From Lagopus muta (lineage: Eukaryota > Chordata > Aves > Galliformes > Phasianidae), in contig NC_064435.1 of NCBI RefSeq assembly GCF_023343835.1, forward strand, positions 37,844,603-37,908,602: a stretch of DNA of 64,000 bases, read 5' to 3'. Positions 48,417-60,600 of the stretch are shown one piece after another (within the stretch, counting starts at the first letter, position 1; the number at the start of each line of letters is the position of its first letter). Under the pieces are notes generated by a model. The model saw only the letters and a list, made by a program, of their open reading frames with translations. It had not been told where the DNA came from and did not search any database. The position numbers were made by a program, and so were the translations under genes.

Positions 48417-50123
48417 ATCATCAGTTAGAATAAACAAACCATACAAAATTGTTCCCAGTAGCCCCAGTGTGCTTTATCTTATATTAAGCAACCAAGACAC
48501 CTTTCATGGACTGTATTGCTTTCAGAGACTGAAACTTCAAGGAGATAACCTGTTTGTTAGTGTGAAATTTGTGAATCCTAAAAGAGAAAAAAAGTTGAGG
48601 TAGAAGGATTGGTGCAGTTATGGGCTGACTCTTGAGAAAATCTCTTCTTGCAACTGAATGGAAGTCACTCCATCTCCTTCAGCCATCTCTCCATGTAAAT
48701 GAAGCCAGAACAAAACAATCACAGGGGAAAAAACATTTAAGGAGAAGAAGATATGGAATTAGTTATGCCAAAGTATGCTGGTACTTAATAGCTAAAAATC
48801 AGGTCTTATACAAGCTTTTGGAAAATGCTAACAGAGTTTACATGACAGAAGATAAATTTCCAGCCCCAAAGAAGGAATGTATGAAGCACAGTTATAGAAT
48901 TCCACACTGAGGAACTAAAGACCCCCCTAATTAATTACCTACTGCCTGGGTTTGTCACCATATTTGTACTTATCTAACCCCATGCTCAAGTGCTTCCTTT
49001 CAGCTGCAGGTTTCCATTAAAGGACACACTTTCACTAAACTGTACTTTCTGAAATCTCGCATTTTTCAAATCACACATTCATTCAATACATCCTTTGAAA
49101 CACCCTGTGGATATTTCCCCTATGAACATTTTGTCTGAGAGCAGCAGAAACCTGTCTGAAATTTGGCTCTTTGGAAAACTAGGTTCATTGGTTTGAAAAA
49201 CTCCCCATCGTTAAGATAAATGTCCTTTTCTTCTGACTAATGAGACAGGAACAAAGTCTAAATTGCTGCCTGTGAATAATGATCCTATTTCCTCAGCTGA
49301 AAATAAGTATGTGAATATTGGGATTCCTTTAATCTGAATGAGTGTTGTAATTTAGTTCTCAGTCTATGACTTTGTTTCAGTAACAGTATGAAATAGCATG
49401 ATGTGTTGCTTGTGAACTTATTGTGAGCCTGCACGTGTTTGATATATAAATTCATTTCTTGCGTGGAGAGCATGAATGGGGTTTGCAAGGTGAGAGGCAA
49501 ACAGATGAAAACCTTCTGTAAAATGAGGCTCCCACTTGAAGTAGTGTTCTGTTAGGGACATTGAGATTTGGTGGACTGATGCTCATTAAAAATCTGGTGT
49601 GTCAGAATTAAATGCTTGCAGCCAAAGAACACATTGGACACAATAAGAATGAAGAATAAGGTATAGGAAACAATGCTTTATTTTCTAAGCTGCATTCCAC
49701 CCACTCTGCACAGCCACTCTGCAGAGCCCTGTCCTCCATGGCTGCACTCTGAGCCAAGAGCTCTCTTTGGCTCCATTTCTCCTGGCTAATCAGCTTGGCT
49801 CAAGAAGGAATTTATAAAGCTTATGCTTTCTAAGGCTCACAGTGATTTGTTAGATCTTCTTATCGGCCTTAGAAATCAGTAACTCATTCTTTTCTGTGAA
49901 AATATTTCATTACATATTTGTACAGAAAAGAGATGTGATAGATGATGTCATACAACCATAAAACTGCAAGCCAAAACCTTTCTATTAATGTCCAGAAGAC
50001 ACAATGGGATGCTGTTCTGGGCTTTTAATAAAAAATTATCAGTTTGTGTTTTGAAACACAGTCTCATGCTTGAGAAGCATCGCTGAGATATTGGCAACTC
50101 ATCAGAAACGTATGCTTTCCCCT
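48417..50123. other. Intergenic DNA, nothing recognised
   Basis: AT-rich DNA between the SDR16C gene and its decayed relative. Two open frames (48343-48603 and 48632-48910, + strand) have no recognisable family; the first begins inside the CR1 tail. Confidence 0.5.
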
Positions 50124-50345
50124 TTGAGGCTTTTGCCTGGTTCACTCCACGCTCAAAGAACGTCGCCGGGGAAATGCTGCTGTTACTGAAGCTGCAGCTG
50201 GGACTGGAAGGCAGCTCATCCTGCTCTTTTTCTCCCTGGGGAACAATCCTGGTGAAACTGTCGACGAAGAAACAAACACAGCACCCATAGCAGCCCTAGA
50301 CTAAATCAACCTATGTAGCTGCATCAACAGAGAGATGATTTGTTA
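50124..50345 (+). pseudogene. Decayed exon 1 of an SDR16C-family paralogue
   Basis: This aligns along its length with coding exon 1 of the SDR16C gene at 40.1 kb. In one frame it reads EAFAWFTPRSKNVAGEMLL. After a one-base deletion (about 50182-50185, in the TGTTACTGAAG stretch) it continues TEAAAGTGRQ, then a GETVDEET stretch. There is a TAG/TAA-interrupted region and a CSCINREM motif matching CDCSNREE of the intact gene. The end aligns as CAGATAAG|ATATTG to CAGAAAAG|GTAAGT, so the splice donor GT is lost. The preserved KNVAGE is closer to what I recall of mammalian SDR16C5 than the neighbour's KSFAGE, suggesting a distinct paralogue. Only this exon was found; the other five are not visible in the window. 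The absence of a poly-A tail or joined exons argues for an unprocessed tandem copy rather than a retrocopy. Confidence 0.85.
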
Positions 50346-51231
50346 TATCAGATAAGATATTGCTTTTCTCTCTTACTTCATAACCCTTAGTGAAATATTA
50401 TTTCTTAGAGTGTATTTTGTGTATAGAGACAGTTGTAGAATCATGTTTCTTATAAATATCAGCCATATTCTAATTACAACCTTTCTGAGCAAAGTAGTAT
50501 TTAAATAATTGTAGGTCATTGTGTAATGTTAGAAATCCTTAAATAAACCTTAGTAGCATCCACACACAAATGCAATTGTGATCTTTTGGATATTTTACTG
50601 TCACTGAAACATCTGACACTGCCTGTGACACTGCCTCAGACATGGCTCAGCTCTCCTGGCCATACACAGCCTGCTATCAGAAGCTTGCAGTCATTTCAAA
50701 TAGTACATTATTTTGCCTTCTTAGAAAGGCCTCAGGTGACGCTGTTCCCCCAAACAACATAATGCTGGACAGAAGTATTCTGTTAAAATGGCTAACTCCG
50801 TGATTATATCCATTTCCATTTAAGCTAAAAGGGTCCCCATAGTTCTGACACATTCCCAACCTCTTGCTGATGGCCAGCTGACTTTTCCCAGTATAATCCT
50901 GAGGGAAAGGGACCAAGGGATCCAGAAAAAAGAGAAGTCCATCTGATGTTTCCTGCTGCCATTCTTAGCACAACTAAGTTAAAATTGTTGCTTTTGTTTG
51001 GAAGCAAAGACTCCTTCCCTGAAAAATGCTGCTTAGTGAGCTGCTTGATCACATTAAGAGGCAGCCTTCTCATATCGCTGCATGATTCCCTTTATTGATG
51101 TGTATTCTCTCACCTGAGTGGTCCCACAGCACTCAGTGCTTTTAGTCTCACTTGGGCTTGGCCAAGTGAAGGCAAAGTGGCAGACTCAGTCTATTGGCTT
51201 GGTTGCCCCACTGTTTTATGGTGGCATGAAT
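50346..51231. other. Intergenic DNA, nothing recognised
   Basis: I looked here for later SDR16C exons (INNAG, FLPAMI, YxxxK motifs) and saw none. Overlapping minus-strand frames at 50677-51073 are unrecognised. Confidence 0.5.
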
Positions 51232-51375
51232 TATAGAATCATAGAATCCTTAGAGTTGGAAGGCACCTGCGAAGGCCATCTACTGCAACTCCCCTGCGAT
51301 GAACAAGGTCATCGCAGCTACATCATGTTGTCCAGGGCCTTATCCAGCCTCAACTCTAATTCTAGAGAATCCCTT
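51232..51375 (-). mobile_element. CR1 3' fragment
   Basis: The + strand reads ATTATAGAATCATAGAATCC, TTAGAGTTGGAAGGCACCTG, CAACTCCCCTGCGATGAAC and CAGGGCCTTATCCAGCCTCA. This is an inverted CR1 tail. Confidence 0.93.
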
Positions 51376-51459
51376 TAAAGCAATTTATTTCTGTGAGCAA
51401 ATGAGGAAATTTGAATGAATTCCCTATACTGAATGTCTGCTAAAATGCCTAAAAATGGA

Positions 51460-51880
51460 CTGCGGAGCCCGTGGCCGCCTGCAGGTGGCAGCCCCGTCCG
51501 CAGCGGGATTCGGCGCGCTGCAGGTGTCTGCAGCAGCCGTGCCAGGGGCTGAATCCGCGTTAATGCTGCATTAACGGCATCAGCTTTCTATTCATTACAA
51601 ACGCACCAGTTGCATATATGATTCTATTAAACCGGTATTTTCCACTAACGTAATCTCTTCACGCAACATCGGACAGGCACGTACTCCTCTTCTCCCATCT
51701 GTGCAGCACATAACTGCCGGGATGCACGCACAGCCCCACGGACACAGGCGCGATCCGCCCGCGGCCGCCTCCTTCACTTCGCTTCGGGCAGGCGGCGGTC
51801 CCTGCAGCCGGGGGGGGGGATACAGAACTGCTGCCCCCGGGCGCAGCGGGGCTTACGGCAGCCAGCGAGGAGCGGGTGTC
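51460..51880. promoter_or_regulatory. CpG-rich block, possible unannotated promoter
   Basis: About 420 bases have high GC and many CpG dinucleotides, including a GCGGCCGC site at 51761-51768 and GGCGCGC-like motifs, in an otherwise AT-rich region. An AT-richer gap lies at about 51570-51680. The block ends at a long pyrimidine tract. Such islands usually mark promoters or early exons. No known gene start is evident, so a non-coding transcript or an upstream exon of a gene beyond the window is possible. This is inference from composition only. Confidence 0.5.
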
Positions 51881-51887
51881 TTTTATC

Positions 51888-52199
51888 CCTTTTTTCCTCT
51901 ATTCTACTTTTTTTTTTTTTTTTTTTTCTCTTTTCCTCCTTTTCCTTTTAACTTCTTCCTTTTCCCCCTTTTCCTTTTTCTTCTCTCCATTTCGTTTTCT
52001 TTTTTTCTCCTCTTCTTCTCTTTCCCTCTTCTTTCTTCTTGCATTTTTCCTTTTTCCTCTTTTTCTCTTCCCCCCCCCTTTTTTTTCTTTTTTTCCTCTT
52101 TGTTTTCATTTTTCTTTTTCCCTTTTTTCACTTCTTCTCCTTTTCTCTTTTCCATTTTTTTTCTTCTTTTCCTCTATTTCTCTTCCTCCCTTTCTTTTT
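51888..52199 (+). repeat. Long pyrimidine-rich tract
   Basis: About 310 bases consist almost entirely of T and C, with a few interrupting G and A. It includes T runs at about 51908-51927 and C runs near 52071-52078. It runs directly into the CCTCT array. Open frames on both strands (Phe/Ser/Leu-rich or Lys/Glu-rich) are low-complexity artefacts. Confidence 0.95.
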
Positions 52200-52359
52200 C
52201 CTCTCCTCTCCTCTCCTCTCCTCTCCTCTCCTCTCCTCTCCTCTCCTCTCCTCTCCTCTCCTCTCCTCTCCTCTCCTCTCCTCTCCTCTCCTCTCCTCTC
52301 CTCTCCTCTCCTCTCCTCTCCTCTCCTCTCCTCTCCTCTCCTCTCCTCTCCTCTCCTCT
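52200..52359 (+). repeat. Pentamer microsatellite (CCTCT)32
   Basis: Thirty-two perfect, contiguous CCTCT units occupy exactly 160 bases (AGAGG on the other strand). All three forward frames stay open as Ser-Ser-Pro-Leu-Leu repeats. The perfection of so many units suggests recent expansion and length polymorphism. Confidence 0.98.
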
Positions 52360-52695
52360 TTTCCAGCTGTCAGTGGTTTCTATTTCCAACTGAGGCACTC
52401 ATTTTTACCATGCGAGTACTCACCACTGAAAAACACTGAGGGGGCAGTTATAAAATGCAGTACAGATCTGTACAGCAAGAAAGCAATTTAAAGTAAACGT
52501 ATTTCTCTTGGACTATTACAACCCTGTAAGATCACAAACACAGCTGTTGCTTCAATGGTCTTGCCTGAGTGTCACTATAAACTTGCCTGAGTGTGCCATA
52601 TAAACAGTGTGCAGAAGGGAGCTGCTCTCTATTGAATGAAAACATTTTTACCTTGAAAGCAACACCTCTTTGTGAATATTCAGAGTTTCAGTGAA

Positions 52696-52722
52696 TTTTT
52701 TTTTTTTTTTTTTTTTTTTTTT
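52696..52722 (+). repeat. Poly-T run, 27 bases
   Basis: An uninterrupted run of 27 T residues is followed by GTGGGCCGAAAG. On the minus strand this is a 27-base A tail, but no recognisable retrocopy precedes it. Confidence 0.9.
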
Positions 52723-55700
52723 GTGGGCCGAAAGAATTTGGAAATCCGTTCTGTGTGTCAGGAAACTCATGCAGACCTTATAAAGTAACTCATAGCCATT
52801 TGTGTTCCTGGCACTGTTCCCCCCCTGATGTGTTTGAGGGCAGCCATAATAATACCCCCAATAAACTGCCAGCCTGGCAAAAAGATAAGACTGAGCACAG
52901 CAGTGGAATCAGATGGGCAAATTGTTACAAAAGCCACGTTTGAAGTGCAGTAAGACATTTAAAAAGATATGCCCAGAATGCTAGGGAATCTACAAGATTA
53001 GACGCAGTTCAGAGTGAGGTTTGGAAGTCCTTGGTGACATGAAATACCAGGAGCAGATGAGGCTGCTTGGCACATGCAGAGAAAAGAGAAGGATGAGCAC
53101 AGAAGAATATAAGGAGAGCTCTGAGCATCAGCTGTGCTAACAGTGAAGATACAGTCATGAACACATAACATAGTGTCCTCCAAGACATGCTCAAAAAGCA
53201 AATCACTGCACTGTAATGTCGTGTGTGTAGGCTCTACTGCAAGAGACAGTTCCTATCATGCTTATTCCAATGCAAGTACCCGTTGGATTACACACTGAGG
53301 TATCCTGATGTGAGATTTTCACCTGCTGTAAACACAAGGACATCCAGGTAATGGAGCAGTGCTGAAAGATAATGATGTCCCTGTGGTCCATATTCCAGTG
53401 CTCAGGAAAGCTTTGTTCTTGCTTCTCCTGATGCAGATGAAGCTTGTGGAGAAGAGCTACTTTACCAAATCCTCAGAAACAGAAGGAAAATACATCCTCA
53501 TGCAGTTAACAGTGCTTTGGTACACCTGCCTGAGGTCGGACACTGAGACAGATGCAGTCATCTGTAGGCTCCAAAACTCTCTGTACAGTATGTGGATATA
53601 TTTTACTGTCAGATCCAAGCCACAGCAACCATGCAGATAGCCTGGAACTAATGTGCAGCTCTCCAGGGCAGAGATACCCACTGTGTGCCTGTGACCATAG
53701 GCAATGAAATCTTTGTACACTACCTATCTGCTCCAGTCTTGAAGAATAAGCACTTTCTCCCAACCAAATTAGATCCAGTTTGAACACCCCATCAAATAGC
53801 TTTGTGATTCTTCATGCTTTTACTTCAATTTCCAGTTGAAGGCATGAGGATTTCACAGCGCGTTACAGCTCCTGATGTGCATCATGTAGCACAACAAAGA
53901 GAAAGGGCTTTCCCAGAAACTCTGGCATCCTTTGCAGTTGCCCAGTCAGGTAATACTGATATGGACCAGGTGTTGTCAGACTGTCCCAGCAGTACTTCTC
54001 ATCAGCCACGAGCTTTAGCATGTTGGATTTAATGAATTTGCTCAGCACTGTCAATCACAATTGGAGGAATGTATTCCCTACGCAGCCAGAGATAAGCCCG
54101 AGGAAAAGGAGCTCGAAGAAGGCAGACAGACCGAAGTGAGACTGCTGAGACTTTGAGCCCTCCCTGTGTATGTGAGTGCACGAACCGTCTGCCTTCCCAG
54201 CACAGCGTCTGTATCGCTGCAGGAAACATCACGGAGAGCCGCCTTCAGCTGGCGCACATTAGGCATGCACTTACAAAAGCAGAAGTCGGGATATTTATAC
54301 ATAGCATGAGTTAGTAAACTCCTGAACAAGTCGGTTACTGTGGGAAAAAGTCATATAAATTTCATCGGGCTCTGGTAGTAGCGCTGCAGAAGTGTTATTT
54401 ATTCATTGTTAAAGTCTCACAATGTCTGCAGCTGTTCTTACATATTTTATTGAGAGGAAACTGCGAGACTGGAGAATCAATACGGAAATAACTTCTTTTA
54501 AAGGAACGAACTCCAACGACAAACTTCGCGCTCGTCTGAGATCCACATCTCTTGTTTTATCAGCAGCTCCCTTTCATTTGCTATTTTAGACATAGAGCAC
54601 ACCACCAGAAAGATCACAGTTGAAGTTTAAGTGGAAAAACGCGTGCACATTTTTACTTAAACGCTTAAGAATGTGTCCTTTCTCTTCACGGTCTCTTTCT
54701 TCTCTCTGCCAAGCATCAACCAGCAAATATCGATTGCTACAAATCTAGTAAAAATGTGCAAGAAGACAGGCTGTGAAGTCCACAGTCATTTTCAATCTGA
54801 TTCACAAGAAGTGTTTTTAAATCTTGTTATGTTTTAGGTGAATAGGATTCCTATAGAAACACACGCTTCGTATATATTTTTCCAGTCCCATGCATGCATA
54901 CATTTAGTCCAAGAATTTCCATGAGTCTCAAGCAGAATTCTCTGGCAAAATGCCCTCAGAGTGAGAAAACAACAATTCCCCGTTTCTGAAGCCTCTATTG
55001 CTGCCTGCTCTGCCGACTCAATGCCTCACTTTAAGTGAAGGCTTATTCATTTGCAGCATGAGAATGTGAAATACATCATGAAGAACTGTGTCAAAAATAC
55101 AAAAGCATCATTAAATCTATTGCTCAACAGAGAGCATTAGAGAATATCTAAAGAGAATATTGCAACAACTTTATATTAATAAAGGTATTCTCAAAGTTTG
55201 TTTTGGTTTATTTTTTTAGAAATAATTAAGGGTTTTTTTAGATACTGTCAGTGATGGGAACATTATGTACTCAAGGCTGTGTAACAATGGCTCGTCAGCC
55301 TGGCACCTTCAGAAGCAATGCTAATCTTCCATTTGCCTTGCAATCTTCCATTGAGTGAAATTTTTGTTGAAGATTCATTCAATGAATGAGAAAAGACTGA
55401 AAGCAAATGGCTCTGCAGATCTTCAATGCCAACAATTTATCAATTTCTATTACTTCCACAGCTTGTTTTCTTGGTCATATGATTTCATCTACTTTTGCTG
55501 CTTCCTGTGCCACCTTGCAAGCATAAAATGAAAACAAACTCAGAGATATAAAGAAGCACTCGCGAGGTAGGACTTAACCATTTTGATTTGAAATTGAATT
55601 GCAGGGGATAAGGAAGGAGACAGTAACTTCTACAAGTCTGAGCTAACAGAAATTCTGTATTTATTTACCTCTGCAGTTTTGCACCTGGGAAAACAATTAT

Positions 55701-57415
55701 GCTCATTCTGACTTACTTTGGGATTTTCAATCAGCTAAATAACAACAGTGTTCAGGAAGGAAAGGACTTGGAACTGCACAGCTTTAGAAAGCTGTATACC
55801 AGGAATCTGATCTTCCCAAGTTGCTATCAGAATTACACAGTAATTTAGGTTTACTCCTTCTTTAGGTAATATTCTGTGTGTGATATTCAACATTTTCTAG
55901 CTGTTCTTCTCAATATCTGTTAAACAAAATGTTACTGTGAAAATTGCTCTTTTTTCTTTCACATATACAGTTCTATTCATTATTTTTCAAGAAGTACATA
56001 ATTCACATTGTGCCCAGCATCAAAACTAGCTGGGCTCTTAGCTCATGCTTACAAGACAGTAAAATAAAACACATGATTTTAGAATGTATTTACACATTGT
56101 GTGTAAAACAGTCAAAAACACTTTCAGACAAGGTTCTTTTTAATTAATCTTTTACAAGTTGTGCAAACCATGTATTCTATTTGTCAGTAAATAATACAGA
56201 TTTTTTCCTGTTGCAATTGCTTGCCTTCTGTTTGATGAGGTATGCAGCTGTGTACTTTTTTAGACACTGCCTTCAAACAATGTGCTATGAAAATATTTGA
56301 ATGCAGTTAAATAAAGAATTGAAAAATGAAAAAAGACATTAAAATATGGTATTTGGGAGTAATTATGATTTCTTTCTTCTCCTATAAATAATTTTCTTGT
56401 TTGATTTTAATATAAATAAGAAATAAAACGCATATTCTCAGAAAGGATTCAGTGCTTTAGAACTTTCCCTATATAATCAGTTATCTTTTTTCAATTTCTT
56501 TTCAAGTATTCTAAACATTTGTGTTTTTTCAGTGACACATAACTTCTCAAATTAGGGTGTGATGGAAAGAAATCACAAGGAGAATTCCTTGGGTTATGGC
56601 ATTCAGCTGTAAATTCCATGTCATTGTGTGCAGATACACACACATTTATGCAAAGGGTCAAATAACACGCACATTAATTTCACATTTGAATACAAAGAAT
56701 GTTAGTTCTGTTCACACATTATTCTAGACACAGAAAATTAACAAAAGACAACCCCAGTATGACTTACTTTTCATCCCAGAATAGGGAAACCTCACTCTGG
56801 CCAACTTCTGGAACGGATTTCCAGTGTCTCAGTCTTTTATTGATCTCCAAAAACTGTAGCAGATGGATGCCTGCCTCTTGCAAAAGCAACATCTTGCCTC
56901 TAGGAAGGGCAACAGACAACAGATGAGCTGTATTTACCTCCTGCCAGCATATCTCTCTGCTTCATCATTCCAAACTGGCGCACACATGAAGAAGCGGGAG
57001 AGTCGAGATGGCATCCAAATGTGATGGTGTGGCTCCTAGAACATAAAGTAGCTGTAGGCTTCATAGTAGAATGCTCTTGGATAGGGAAAGAACATACAAA
57101 GAACAAGAAGAGTGACAGGAAAGATGCTGTGCTGACTCTGAAATTTAGAGTAAAAAAAAAAAAAAAAAAAGTTGCAATTAATTGTGCTCACACTTGTTAC
57201 CTTCTATACTGCCTAAGGCTCCAGCAGTGCAATCTTCTGTCTTCTGTTAAGATAATTAAGCAAATGAAGCTGAGAAACTGTCAGCCAAACTGCAAATGTT
57301 ATGAGGGAGAGCTCAGTAATACTTTTGTTGAGAAAAAAACTGTGTTTTTGTAGAGAAGGCATGTCAAATGTCAGTTCTGCCTCGTGTTTGCATGGCAATG
57401 TCTGCAGTGGACAAA
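52723..57415. other. Intergenic DNA, unassigned open frames at 53.0-54.3 kb
   Basis: No gene recognised. From 53.0 to 54.3 kb composition is more balanced. Several 60-93 codon frames lie close together on both strands (for example 53359-53640 plus; 53506-53787 and 53863-54054 minus). They could be a decayed single-exon gene or chance; I cannot match them to a family. From 54.3 to 57.4 kb the DNA is AT-rich, with an A run at 57152-57170. Confidence 0.4.
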
Positions 57416-57655
57416 ATCACAGACTCACTGAACTGTAGGGTTTGGAGAGAACCTCCAGAGACCATCGAGTCCAACTTCTTTGCAAAGCAGGCCCTCTACA
57501 GCAGGCTGCACAGGTAGGTATCCAGGTGGATCTTGAATATCTCCAGAGAAGGAGAATCCACACCCTTCCTGGGCATCCTGTTTCAGTGCTCCGTCACCCT
57601 TACTGTGAAGAAGTTCCTTTGCATGTTGGTGCAGAACTTCCTATGCTCCAGTTTT
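57416..57655 (-). mobile_element. CR1 3' portion
   Basis: The + strand reads AATCACAGACTCACTGAACT, GAGAACCTCCAGAGACCATC, GAGTCCAACTTC, GATCTTGAATATCTCCAGAG, AGGAGAATCCACACCCTTCC and CTTACTGTGAAGAAGTTCCT. This is an inverted, older-looking CR1 copy of another subtype. Confidence 0.93.
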
Positions 57656-60600
57656 AAAGTTTCCATTGACTTCTTAAGGGGTAGAAGTTGAAAGAAAGTG
57701 AATTCTTGTAAAAGGCAGAATGTAAAAATATGGGCATTATCTTCAATTATTTTTATTATTATTGTTGGGTTTTACGATCAATATAACATTTACTTTTCTA
57801 GTTTGTATGCTGATGTTTTTACTGAATCTGCCTCAGAGCTTCTATCACTGATAAGAAAACTGTGAGCTTGAAAAAAAAAAAAAGGCATCTGATAGAGGGA
57901 GTGGAGTCCAGAATTCATTCAATAAAGCAGTGTTTTTTTCCAGGTCTTAGGCCTCAATCACAAAACCTTCAACAAGAAAAAAATGATGAGTATTCACAGT
58001 TTGTATGCCCCAGCCTGTAACAGCATTGCAAGTGTTGAAATGGCAGACCCAAATGTGTTTTAAGAAAAGCTGGTGTCTACTTTCTCAACTCCATTAATAT
58101 ATTGTTCAAAGAAGCACCTTTCTGCTCTGCTTTGCGAGAGCTCTTTGTACCTCTGTCATTAGCATGGCATTAGAGAATCATTCCAAAGTACATTTAACAG
58201 CATGATTTCTTGCTTGCTGCACATGCTGTTTGTTCTCTCGTCTTAGGCAGTGAAATGTTGTCTTTTGGTAGAATTGGTTTGATTATAAATATTTAAGTTG
58301 CCTCCGTGTTTTTGCTAGAGAAGGTCTGGTAGATGTGTCTTGTACTTTGCATGGAAGGTCAGATTTGTGACTGCTGCTATATCCCAAGGTATTTATCACA
58401 TTTCAAAATCCCAGAGTGGTCTCCAACATTCTGTCTCCTGAATAGACAACTTTTATGACAGCATTTACCCCTACTGAGGTGGAGACTGTGAGCAAAGGGG
58501 ATGGTCAGCAAGGACAGATGAGTGTAGTTGTCATCACGAAGCTCTAGATGCTCTTTGGCCATTGGGGAAACCCTGCTGCGACGAGAAGGATCAAATCTTT
58601 TCACTTTTTTTTCTGGAAGGGATTGTAGACAGCTGAGGACAGGTCTGATACACTTAAAATAAACAGCATGGCTGAGGGCTTTTTATTCTAGGTGAATTGT
58701 TCTGAGTGCTGAAAAGTCTGGTGACCAAATATATCAGACTCTTGTAGTCCAGCCAGGAAGCAAGTGAAGCATGAATAACTGAGTAACATGTCACTGTCTG
58801 CCAGCATGGGATGGGGTCTTCTAGCCAATGAAAGCTCATAGAAAGCATTACTCATGGGTAATGCTATGTCCGAACTTAGCACAATCAAGGAATGCACAAT
58901 CAAGGAATGCAAAAGGACTTCTAAATTATAGATTTGGTTGATCAATTACAGATGTGGATCGACTAACTCCAAAGTAGACCGCATTTTGCACTCTTCTGAA
59001 AGGCTTTCCTCACTTCATGATTCTTGCACAGGCTCTGTTTCACACAGCTGTTTTTCATCCTTGGGTTAACTTTGTCCAAGTACAGAGCCAACGAGACAAA
59101 AACAGCAGCATTGTTGTACGGAGCAACTAGCAGATAGAGCAGTGTATTACCTACCTTTTTCTAGGGCTTAAGCCTATGCCACCTGATCAGTTTAGTCTGA
59201 TGGTAAAAAGATCCAAGAGAGATTGTTCTTGCACTCCACATGTGAGCAGTCTGATAGTATCTGGCAATTACTCATCACCACAAACCTGCAGAATGGACTC
59301 AAAGCAGCTTAGCATGTTCTCCAGCATCCTGCCTACCTCTTTTAGAGGAAACAAGATATTTTTATGGTGGGACATCACAAGCGCTGTGGAAAGATGCTGG
59401 AGAATGCTAGTTCTTTACACTGACTCATTTCTATTAATGGAAGCAGCATTTAACCAGTCAAGCTAAAGGCTGTGTAGGTCAGTGGCCAGGCCTGAGTCAA
59501 GTAGTGCTATTACTTCTTCCATACAGCAGATGCTGGCTTGCTGGAACGCACAAGGGGCTGTCATACAGTCCATACTGGAGCTTTGCATTGTCTACCATAT
59601 CATTTTCTACAGCGAACCGATCATAACTAACATTGAAGATTTACTGACTCCAACTGTTAAACACAATGAGCCTCTCAGGATTTACTTTTCCATTTTTTTT
59701 CAGCCACAAGTGTCCTTAACTTTCTTATTCACAGCTTACATCAAGTCAAAACAGATATTCTTTAGCATTGCTCTACATTTTGTGTATCTTCATTGCAAAG
59801 GAACAGGAAAAAGTGCTATCTGTTTACTAGTGAGTAGTTGCCTCTGTGTAACTACTCAGGAATTTTTTGATGAGAAAATGTAACTTACATCAGTAATATT
59901 TCCTGACTGAGGAAACTGTGAATTATAGCTGTCCAATGTATACATTGTTGCAATTCTGTCATAGGATTATTAAAGCAAACAAAGAAAAACATTATATATT
60001 CCAGAAACATTTTTAAAAACGTGTTTCCAAGTTTCTGTTCCCACTCGTATCAATTAATATCTCTGCATACAATAAACACTGGCAATATGCTGTGAACGAC
60101 TGACAACAGCAATACAGAATAAAGGTAGAAATTCTTATAGTTAAGGAAAACTCCCACACTGCCTCAGAGACAGATCATTTTGTTTTGATGAAATGAACTA
60201 TCAAGTGAACAAGGGAGAAAAAATTAATCTTATCCAGATTCAAAGAAGACATCCGACAAGATCAAAGAAAGTGCTCTGATAAAGGCTAAGAGGAAAAGCC
60301 CTTGTGTCATTAACGAGTGTTTAAGAAAATAGCAGATACAGGAGCAAATGCCAACTGTCACAGACTACAAGGAGCATCTCCAGGACCTGTGCTCTCATCC
60401 AAGGTGTTCATCATATCCAAAATGAGTACAGTGCTGTGACTCAGAAGGTGATGTGATTCGCTGCGGATGCTTCTGTACGAGTAAGAATGAAGCCTGGAAA
60501 TGAAACACAGAAGAGCCTCAGGAGATTGACTGACTAAGTACTAAAACAGCAGAGGAAAGTGCAGTTAAGTAAACAAATGTAGAATGATACATTAAAAAAT

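Noticed and set aside
51701-52491. Frames of 74-230 codons over the pyrimidine tract
   Set aside because: They are low-complexity Ser/Pro/Leu/Phe or Glu/Arg/Lys translations produced by the T/C-rich DNA and the CCTCT repeat.
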